Shown here: one piece after another, positions 56,500 to 64,000 of the stretch
How positions within the stretch are numbered: the stretch's first letter is position 1
Layout of the letters: each line of letters starts with the position of its first letter
Source: Zeugodacus cucurbitae
Lineage: Eukaryota; Arthropoda; Insecta; Diptera; Tephritidae
NCBI RefSeq assembly: GCF_028554725.1
Contig: NC_071668.1
Span: 11,781,501-11,845,500 of the forward strand
Length of the DNA: 64,000 bases
Direction of reading: 5' to 3'
Made by a program: the position numbers and the translations under genes
The notes under the pieces: generated by a model
Database searches by the model: none
Told to the model about the DNA's origin: nothing
The model's input: the letters and a program-made list of their open reading frames with translations, nothing else

Positions 56500-58110
56500 T
56501 CACTCATTGTAACGCAAATCCTGTAGACGTCTTGTCATATGCACACAAGTGTCTAGGCAATCTTGTCGCGAGCCGAAACTCTGTCCCGGTATGGTGTGAC
56601 AGCCGCCCAACACATACATTAGACAGTCATTGCTACGTTGATCAAAGTAGAAACCTTCAATTTCGATAGTGCAAACACCTTCCGACCTTGGTGGCGGCTG
56701 CAGGCAAATGTCTGTGGCGAGAGAAAGCAAAGGAAATTTAATTGGTGACAGTGAGTGAACTCGATTTCATCAGAACAAAACATAACAAATTGACATCATC
56801 ACCAAAGCATTATCTATTCTATATAAAAAATAATGAATAATTTAATTAAACAAACTTGGCAATTAACGAACCAAAAAAAAAAATCGAACAAAAAATTAGC
56901 GAAATGTATAGGTTATGTGCTTGTGGACAACGCGTACATTATAATAAGATAATGAGCCATTATTGATAACACAATCGCTGGCAATTATGGCTGACAACAA
57001 ATAAATAAAGAGGGATTTAAGAAGCGAAAACCGACAGCAAACCCTAAGCAGAGCGAACAGTCAGGTAAATGAACGCTTTCGACACAAACAAGATTTTAGC
57101 GAATATTTGATAGAGTATGAAAAATTTATATGTATATAAGTAAAACTATATGGATCTATATACAGGGTGTTTTTTAGAGGAATTGAATTTCATATTTCAA
57201 ATAAATTCCCGAAATTTTTAATCCCCAATATTATGGCCAGATCGACACAGTCTCTTATGAAGAGTCTCTGAGAACTTTGCCTGTAAAACCTTGCTTTACG
57301 CTTTCCAGCATCTATTAGGTCTTATGTCCCCAGTAGAGGTCCTAATATTGGTTTTCCAACCAGTCCGTCGTCTCTGGTTTATCAAAATAGACCTCGGGCT
57401 TGGCGTACCCTTAAACAAGTAGTTTAACGGAGTGAAATCACATGAGCTAGGCCTCTACCTTGATATAAAACGGTCAGCATTCAAGTTGATCCCAAAAAAA
57501 TGATGGCTTGTAGTCTGTTCTAAAGAACCGTATAGAACTTGGGCATTGATATTGACCCGGTTTCGATACATTTAATGTATCGGTAGCTTTTTTGGTATGA
57601 AAGTGAACCTAAAGGTCTCTTCGGGGTCTTTCGTACTTTCGCACGGCATCTTCGCTTATTTTTGTGGCCGAAAATCAGAAATATGTCTCATCACTGATGT
57701 CTGGGAAGCGGTTTGTAAGGTTGTCGAATAGGCTATAAGTTTTCGAAATAAATTAACACGATATCTGAGAACTAAAAAACACTGTAACTCCAAAAAGAAC
57801 ACCCTTTATGTGGCTTCAAATACAGTTTATAACGGGAAAGCAGCGCTACCCAAGCGAAAGTAGTGAAAATTATTTATTATTTCATTTTCTGTTTGCTGTT
57901 GTCATAAACTCTAATCACGCCCATTTTTTCACCGAGCTCTACTCATAAATACACACACACACACACTCCAACATCCATATATGTATGTAAATCGCAAATA
58001 CCTTTCTAAACCGTTTATTTGTACTCACTTGGCCGTCCGCGCGATCTAGCCGCCACAGCGCTCACAAATAGCAGCCAAATGCAAAGCAAAACAAAGCGAC
58101 GCAATTCCAT
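56500..58110 (-). CDS. Secreted Kunitz inhibitor with long loops
   Basis: Model: exon 1 58110-58029, intron 58028-56712 (GTGAGT..CCACAG, phase 1, 1,317 bp), exon 2 56711-56500, giving 97 residues. Signal peptide MELRRFVLLCIWLLFVSAVA, then a basic linker RSRGRPN. The Kunitz domain runs CLQPPPRSEGVC to CLDTC with six cysteines. The first loop has 10 residues instead of 8, and the fourth segment 13 instead of 12 (CHTIPGQSFGSRQDC). The core is VLGGC, without the usual Tyr. P1 is Thr. It ends in a short basic tail (MTRRLQDLRYNE). Like the 46224 gene it has a long intron and a basic linker, and those two may be the older, single-copy members of the cluster. Confidence 0.86.
57163..57806 (-). mobile_element. 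Degenerate IS630/Tc1-mariner-type element, intronic
   Basis: TA-flanked; ends CAGGGTGTTTTTTAGAGG and, on the minus strand, AAGGGTGTTCTTTTTGGAG. Minus-strand fragments around 57460-57340 read SCDFTPLNYLF and a nearby frame GYAKPEVYFDKPETTDWLEN, the C-terminal block of insect DDE transposases (usual form SCDLTPLDYFLWGYVK). Frameshifts make it non-functional. It lies in the intron of the 56500 Kunitz gene. Confidence 0.7.
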
Positions 58111-59805
58111 TGCAACGAACACAATAACACACAGTTGTATTTGTAGGTATTTACTCAACACCCGCCGCGACTCGACTCTTGAACACCAGACCACCGCAAT
58201 GCCACAAGTTACTTGCTGTATGTAGCCGCTACTGGCACTGGTACTCGCCAAACAGAGTGACGAAGGCAACGGCAGTGGCGGCGGTGGGTAGTGGGCACTT
58301 GCACTATCGCAATTGACTAGGCAACGGCGGAATGATGAGATCCATGCACAGCGTTTGGCGCTCAGTGTGCGCTCTCTGAGATGACGATGGCAGTGACGCG
58401 GCGCTTGAAACTATGTTTAATAATAATCATAAGTAATTTATAAGAATACCAACAACAATAACATATAAATATTATATTTATAATAAGAAGATTGCGCGTG
58501 TGGCGACAGTTTTACGAGGGTTACCCATGAAGTTTTAGGCCCATTGTATATGAGAGGAGAGTTTAATGTGTCTGTCACTAAGTGTCAGTGCTGACAGATA
58601 GTTGCCTTTTGTCAAATACTATCGTTTTTTGGTATGATAGGCCTAGATTTTACAGTTATTTGCTTCTTCTCCTTTTTCTTCTGCGAGGTTGGTCATCTAT
58701 AAATCGTAGATCCTTCACAGAAAATTGCTTTCAGATACATCTAGGATCCATTCATTTGATGAACGTGTAGTCTACGCGCTTAATGAGAGACTTCAAGGCC
58801 ATGTGTTCGACACTGATGTTTGAAGTTCTTTCGTCTTATCCTCCTTCACCTCAGATACCAAAGTCTCAGATATGTGGAATTTATTTTTGAAATCAAAGGG
58901 ATGATACTAGGGCTGAATTTGAGAAATAAGTATTTACTTCCTATCTAGCCCGTCCTGAGCTTCAGCTATAGCCTCTGATCCCAAATATCCAAAAAGTAAA
59001 AAACTATCCATACATTTTTTTGAGAAAAGCTGTCGAGTTGATTGTATAAATCTGATAAACGTGAAGTTATTTAATCCAGTGGGAGTCACAATCTGACCTC
59101 GTTTTTTATCGTCAAGAATTACCTTGTGGGTAAAACACATTGTGGGGTTCGAAACCAGCTTAAATGAACTAGATCTTCCATTTGTCAGATAGATTATAGC
59201 AAGAGACAAACTATGAATCGAAGTTAAAGCTCAATCATCTCAAATATCTACAGATCCACTAGAGTACAGCAATTTCGGCCGATTTCCCAGTAGAAGCTGA
59301 GAAAGCAGCACGCTGAGGTTAACAACCCTTTCCATCCTTGTAAGAAAGCTGGGTGACTAAGAATTTTTGAGTTGAAAGTACAATAGTAGACTTATTCTCA
59401 AGTCGAGTGGTTCGATGTCTCGTTTTCATTATTGACCGCACGTTCTACACTCTAGGCATGTTTTTGTTGTTGTTGCTGATAAGGCAGCCGAAGAAAGTCA
59501 AAGGCTTGAAACGCGCAACAACTCGCAATTTAATTCGTTAGCAACGTAGATTTTGTTTGTATGTGTTACATAATTATATGTATTCAGACTATTAATGACA
59601 AAGCATAGCCTTGCTTATAATTGTTATGCTCTCCGACAATTACTATCAGCTCGTTTAGATTTGTATATGTTCTATGTATGTTGAGTTTCCTACTGTGAAA
59701 ATGAGATTTGTTACGAGGGTCACCACTTAGTTTCCTGATTATGCATTAAAATGTTTAAATTTCTTGAGAAAACTTGAAAGGCGGGGTAAAATTCTGGAAA
59801 AAAGT
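58111..59805. other. Upstream region of the last Kunitz gene, no other gene
   Basis: 58120-58400 is GC-richer and probably holds the promoter of the 56500-58110 gene, but no clear TATA box is visible. Near 58830-58860 a faint similarity to the minus-strand RTE fragment (TTCGTCTTATCCTCCTTCAC) suggests an old LINE remnant. Nothing else recognised. Confidence 0.45.
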
Positions 59806-59938
59806 AAGGAGGGCTAAGTTCGGTAGTAACCGAACATTTTATACACACGCAAGTTATTTATTTTATAATGTCAAGATAACACACACTTTTATCTATTTAT
59901 TCGACATAATGTCCACAAGAATAACGAAAACCATTGTA

Positions 59939-60974
59939 TTAGGTTGTCAAATATCTCCCTTCCGCTTTTTTGGTCAGACACTTTTCACAGGCCTCTTTTC
60001 AACTTCAATTTTACACCACCAAGGGCGTTCGCCATGGACAGGAACAAGTGGTAATCACTTGGCGCTATGTCCGAGCTACTATATGGAGGATGCGATAAAA
60101 CCGCCCATCCGAGCTCCCGTAACTTCAGACGAGTCATCAACGAAGTGTGTGGTCTGGCGTTTTCCTGATGGCACACTACACCCTTCCTGTTGGCCAATTC
60201 TGGACGCTTTTGGTCGATCTCCTGCTTCAAGCAGTCCAGTTGTTCGCAGTAGATGGTAGAATTAAGCGTCTGGCCATATGGGAGCAGCTCATGGTGGATG
60301 ATTCCCTTCCAATCCCACCAAACACACAGCAAAACCTTTCTGGCCGTCATTCCCGGCTTGGACACAGTTTGGGACGATTCACCGGCCTTCGACCACGACC
60401 GTTTTGGCTTGATATTGTCGTATGTGATCCATTTTTCGTCGCCAGTCACCATCCGCTTCAAAAATGGGTCGAGTTCGTTCCGTTTCAGCAGCATATCGCA
60501 GGCATTGATTCGGTCCAGAAGGTTTTTTTGCGTCAAATCATTCGGCATCCAAACATCAAGTTTTTTGTCAGCCTTCTGCAGATGGTTTAAAATGGTTTGG
60601 TGACTAACTCCCATTTCCTGGGCGATGTCACGAGATGCCACAAGCCGGTCTAACTCAATGTTTTCTATGTCGGTCTTCCGCCGGCTGCCTTATCTATGGT
60701 GTCGTTTTCTCCCGCTATGAATCGTCGAAACCATTCCTCCGCAGTTCGAAGTGATAGAGTATCATCCCCCAAAACTACATTAATCTCACGGAACGTTTCT
60801 ATCGCGGATTTGCCTTTAACGAAGGAAACTAATCATGCATAGCGTCGTTTTTTAGGTTATGTCAAGAGCTTTCAAAGATGTATAGTATTGCCAAATACGT
60901 GGTCTGTATCGCTTTCTCCATAGCCGCGAAATTCAAAAGACAAAAAGGCTGAAGAGAGATATTTGCCAACCTAT
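59939..60974 (-). mobile_element. mariner transposon nested in Helentron copy 5
   Basis: Inverted ends AGGTTGTCAAATATCTC (left) and AGGTTGGCAAATATCTC (right, minus strand) are typical of mariner. TA lies on both sides (59937-59938 and 60975-60976). About 1.04 kb, near the size of an intact mariner, but the transposase N-terminus is broken. Confidence 0.85.
59985..60641 (-). pseudogene. mariner transposase, N-terminally broken, active-site Asp changed
   Basis: A 218-codon frame covers the second helix-turn-helix (SRDIAQEMGVSHQTILNHLQ), the first catalytic block VTGDEKWITYDN, the linker (SKPGMTARKVLLCVWWDWKG) and the third catalytic Asp in APSDYHLF. The second block reads CHQENARPHTS where the family has HQDNARPHTS, so the second catalytic Asp is Glu. 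The N-terminal 100 or so residues are out of frame with stops (60642-60840). The enzyme is expected to be inactive. Confidence 0.85.
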
Positions 60975-61464
60975 TATATAGTACATATATGAGAGCTGGG
61001 GTAATTCCTAGACCGATTTCATTATTTTTCGCTACCAACCTATGTACATTATATCCAAGATTATACCTTCACTTAATTTTGTCAAGATATCTCACATATT
61101 AACCAATATACATATACAGTATAAAGTCCACGGGCTGTTTGAAAACCCTATAATTAGGTATATGGGAGATAGAGAAAGTGATTACCCGATTTTACCCATT
61201 TTGGGCACGCATTATTAGATGAAAAGCAATTCCTCTAATTTCTGTAGAATATTTGAGAGATTTACCAATATTTTCATAAAAGCTTGTCCATAGAGATTGA
61301 GATCCCCATGTTCGATATCTGGGACCTTGAAAAGTTATTGTTCGATTTCCACAATATTTAGATAATAGATGACACACCTCCAATGCTGTATTTGCACAGA
61401 ATTATATTCCGATATCTTCAATGGTAGTCAATTTAGGTATATAAAGTGTACGAATCGGAATTAA

Positions 61465-62876
61465 AAACAAGTACGGAAGGGCTAAGTTCGGGTGTAACCG
61501 AACATTTTATACTCTCGCAATTTATTTATTTAACTTTATTAATATTATATAATACACAATTTGACCCACATATTCGTCATATATATTGTATAAAGTCCAT
61601 TGAAAGTTGGAAACCATAATATTAGGTTAGAAGTACCGAGGTCCTCATGTTCGATATATGGGGCCTTGACAACCTATGGTCCGATTTCGGTGATTTTTAG
61701 AATGTGGAAATGTGCCACACTATAAACGTAGTATTTGTGCAAAGTTCTGCGCCGATATCTTCACGAGTGCTTACTTTATATATTGTAAAGTAAACGATTC
61801 AGATTGTCTTCTAAGTTCTGGTATATAGGAAGTAGGCGTGGTTGTGAAGCGATTTGGCCTATTTTTACAACATATCATTGGGATGTAAGGAAACTATTAC
61901 AAACCAAGTTTCATTGAAATCGGTCGAGTAGTTCCTGAGATATGGTTTTTGACCCATAAGTGGGCGTGGCTATTTTCCATTTTGTAAAAAAATCTGAGTG
62001 TAGCTTCTATCTGCCATTTCCTATGTGAAATTTAGTGTTTCTGACGTTTTTGGTTAGTGAGCTAACCCACTTTTAGTAATTTTCAGAATAATCCCCTTCC
62101 TAAATATGGGTGGAAGGGGATTTTATCAATATTAGAATTTAATCCAATTGGATTATTTGACTCTGTTTGATGTAAGAATAGTAAGTGAATTAAAGTTATT
62201 GCTAATACAATAAATGGTAAAATAAAATGAAAGGTGAAAAATCGAGTAAGGGTTGCGTTATCAACAGCGAATCCTCCTCATACTCATTGTACTAAATCAA
62301 TACCATAACCTTTGTATGGGAGGGGGGCGTGGTTATTATCCGATTTCTGTCATTTTTGGACTGTATAAGGAAATGGCTAAAAAAAACGACTGCAGTTTGG
62401 TTTATATAGCTCTATTGGCTTGCGAGATATATACAAAAAACCTATTTGGGGCCACGCCCACCTCCTCAAAAAAATTAGATCCACATTAGCACCTTCATAG
62501 TGCGATCCTTCATACCAAATTTTACTTCCATAGCTTTATTTATGGCTTAGTTATGGCACTTTATGTGTTTTTGGTTTTCGCCATTTTGTGGGCGTGGCAA
62601 TGGTCCGATTCTGCCCATTTTCGAATTTGATCTTCTTATGGTGCCAAGGAACACGTGTTCCAAGTTTCATTAAGATATCTCAATTTTTACTCAAGTTACA
62701 GCTTGCACAGACGGACAGACGGACAGACAGACATCCGGATTTGAACTTTTCTCGTCACCCTGATCATTTTGATATATATAACCCTATATCTAACTCGATT
62801 AGTTTTAGGACTAACAAACAACCGTTATGTGGACAAAACTATAATACTCTCGTAGCAACTTTGTTGCGAGAGTATA
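61465..62876 (-). mobile_element. Helentron-like repeat, copy 6 (full length, with NUMT)
   Basis: Left side is the reversed right end, GGGCTAAGTTCGGGTGTAAC. The microsatellite complement GACGGACAGACGGACAGACA is at about 62710-62730, and the terminal hairpin CTCTCGTAGCAAC..GTTGCGAGAG at about 62847-62874. The body is collinear with copies 2, 3 and 4, except that about 220 bp of mitochondrial-type sequence interrupts it at 62087-62309. Confidence 0.82.
62087..62309 (-). pseudogene. NUMT: nuclear copy of mitochondrial cytochrome b fragment
   Basis: Reading the minus strand with the invertebrate mitochondrial code (TGA as Trp) gives an open run of about 65 residues: IDLVQWVWGGFAVDNATLTR, then FFTFHFILPFIVLAMTLIHL, then LFLHQTESNNPIGLNSN and IDKIPFHPY. 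This is the conserved central region of cytochrome b. It is not translatable under the nuclear code because of TGA codons. One residue, Glu in HQTESNN, differs from the usual Gly. At its left end a short inverted repeat (AATCCCCTTCC and GGAAGGGGATT) borders the Helentron sequence. Confidence 0.93.
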
Positions 62877-62879
62877 ATT

Positions 62880-63440
62880 ATGCTATATGGGAAGTAGGTG
62901 TGATTGTGAAATGATTTTGCCCATTTTCCTTCGGTAATATTACAGTGTCAATAAAATATTATGTACCGAATTTCATTGAAATCGGTCGAGTAGTTTCTGA
63001 GATATGGGTTTTGACCCCAAAGTGGGCAACGGCACGTCCATTTTTAATTTTCATATAAATCTGAGTGCAACTCTTCCCTACATTTTGTGCTTTTGTATGA
63101 GGAGTGGGCGTGGTTATTATCCGATTCCATTCATTTTTATTTTGTACAATGGAGTACATAAAGGAAATGACTCCATAAATTTTGGTTGATACACCTTAAA
63201 TAGTTTATTAGATATGTACCAAAAACCGATTAGTTGACAAGGCCACGCCCAATTTCCAAAAAAAAATCGTCAAAATGTGATCCGCTGTACCGCTGTTCAT
63301 AGTTTTATTAATGGCTTAGTTATAGCACTTTATAGGTTTTCGGTTAATAAAATTTTGTGGGCGTGGCAATGGCCGGATTTCAACTCTACTCGTCATGCTG
63401 AACATTTTGTTGTATATAATCTCATATCTAATGTTTTTCA
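62880..63440 (-). mobile_element. Helentron-like repeat, copy 7 (5'- and 3'-truncated)
   Basis: Collinear with the middle of copy 6: GAAATCGGTCGAGTAGTTTC, GTGGGCGTGGTTATTATCCG, GGCCACGCCC and ATTTTGTGGGCGTGGCAATG. It lacks the TTCGG end, microsatellite and terminal hairpin. It starts right after the end of copy 6, so the two copies are nearly adjacent. Confidence 0.72.
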
Positions 63441-64000
63441 CATGTATAAACTAACAAACTCAATTTAGTAAAGCGAATATCAATAAAAATATATATATTT
63501 ATTTATATATCCCTAGATATATGCATACATTTGCCTAAATTTGTTTCAGTAAAGAGATATTATCACTTTTTATTATTATAAACAAGAAAAAACCCCAAAT
63601 AATACATGCTTCTTCCCATTTTTCCTATAATTTCAGGTGCAGGCACTAAAATCACCAGCAATACCGCATATAATTATCCCAATTTATTATAAATCAATGA
63701 TTTATCCATATTCAATTTTAATCTATATATAAATATGTATAATTCACTGATTTCCATAATAAAAATGCAAAAAATCCCCAAAAAATCGAGTATTTCATTG
63801 TGTACCACTAAATATGCGAGAAAAGTTTGGCAACCACAGCAAATTGCAGTCACCCACACAGTTTGAATGCCATGCAACGCACATCCGGCGCCTGAAAGCA
63901 TGCAACACTATTGCGAGCGGCACGTCTTGCACTTTTAACTTCCGCTGGGAGGCGGACTGAACATCACATCAACAGGACGTCACATCACATCACATCACAT
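63441..64000. other. Window end: AT-rich DNA and CACAT microsatellite
   Basis: No gene seen. A CATCA/CACAT-type repeat occupies about 63962-64000 and continues past the window. A splice-acceptor-like TTTCAG lies near 63640 but no supporting exon could be built. Confidence 0.5.

Larger units (their letters stand above)
59806..61462 (-). mobile_element. Helentron-like repeat, copy 5, interrupted by mariner
   Basis: Begins with the reversed family end GGGCTAAGTTCGG..CCGAAC and continues to about 59938. It resumes at 60975 after a mariner insertion and runs to about 61462, where it abuts copy 6. It is more diverged than the other copies and truncated before the microsatellite. Confidence 0.72.

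Noticed and set aside
58800..58870. Weak similarity to the minus-strand RTE fragment.
   Set aside because: The match is short and diverged; kept only as a remark in the region entry.
63640..63690. Splice-acceptor-like TTTCAG followed by a short frame ending in a stop, a possible terminal exon.
   Set aside because: No upstream exon, no domain and no paralogue support it.

Overview
This is AT-rich, intron-containing, transposon-dense nuclear DNA from a higher fly. DINE-1/INE-1-like Helentron repeats, fly-type Tc1, mariner, hAT, RTE and CR1 remnants, and a fly-like cytochrome b insert point to Diptera: Schizophora. A tephritid fruit fly is my best guess, but that is inference.

The host content is almost entirely one gene family: a cluster of small secreted Kunitz (BPTI-type) serine-protease inhibitors. 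I find eleven loci: ten with complete gene models and one apparent pseudogene. Where a model can be built, a signal-peptide exon is joined by a phase-1 intron to a Kunitz exon. Minus-strand loci end at 2134, 3895, 5145, 8502, 11815, 18282 (pseudogene), 27850 (two Kunitz domains), 39089, 46224 and 56500. One plus-strand gene lies at 42056-42558. No other convincing host gene, tRNA or rRNA was found. The layout resembles the Kunitz cluster at cytological 24A of Drosophila melanogaster, but orthology is not tested here.

The cluster grew by nested duplications. About 1 kb carrying the first inhibitor (968-2583) recurs at 3308-4349. The 5145, 8502, 18282 and 39089 loci share exon structure and flanks. 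A large block (about 10750-25454) carrying an A-type and a B-type inhibitor recurs at about 26530-41060, with a Helentron-like repeat at the junction. After the large duplication the copies diverged. One A copy gained a second Kunitz exon and a transposon-derived C-terminus. The B copies decayed in different places: one lost its splice acceptor, the other its shared promoter block.

The rest is mobile DNA. It includes an intact two-ORF CR1-like LINE (30665-35094), a Helitron with both termini (22504-23984), two hAT-type insertions whose 8-bp target duplications are proven by the empty sites in the sister block, and RTE-type LINE fragments in a palindromic arrangement with an identical 480-bp tandem repeat. 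There are also pogo-, Tc1-, mariner- and TTAA-type elements and seven Helentron-like copies, one interrupted by mariner and another by a mitochondrial cytochrome b insert. The stretches 48.8-51.0, 52.2-53.2, 55.2-56.5 and 58.1-59.8 kb hold nothing I can identify as a gene.
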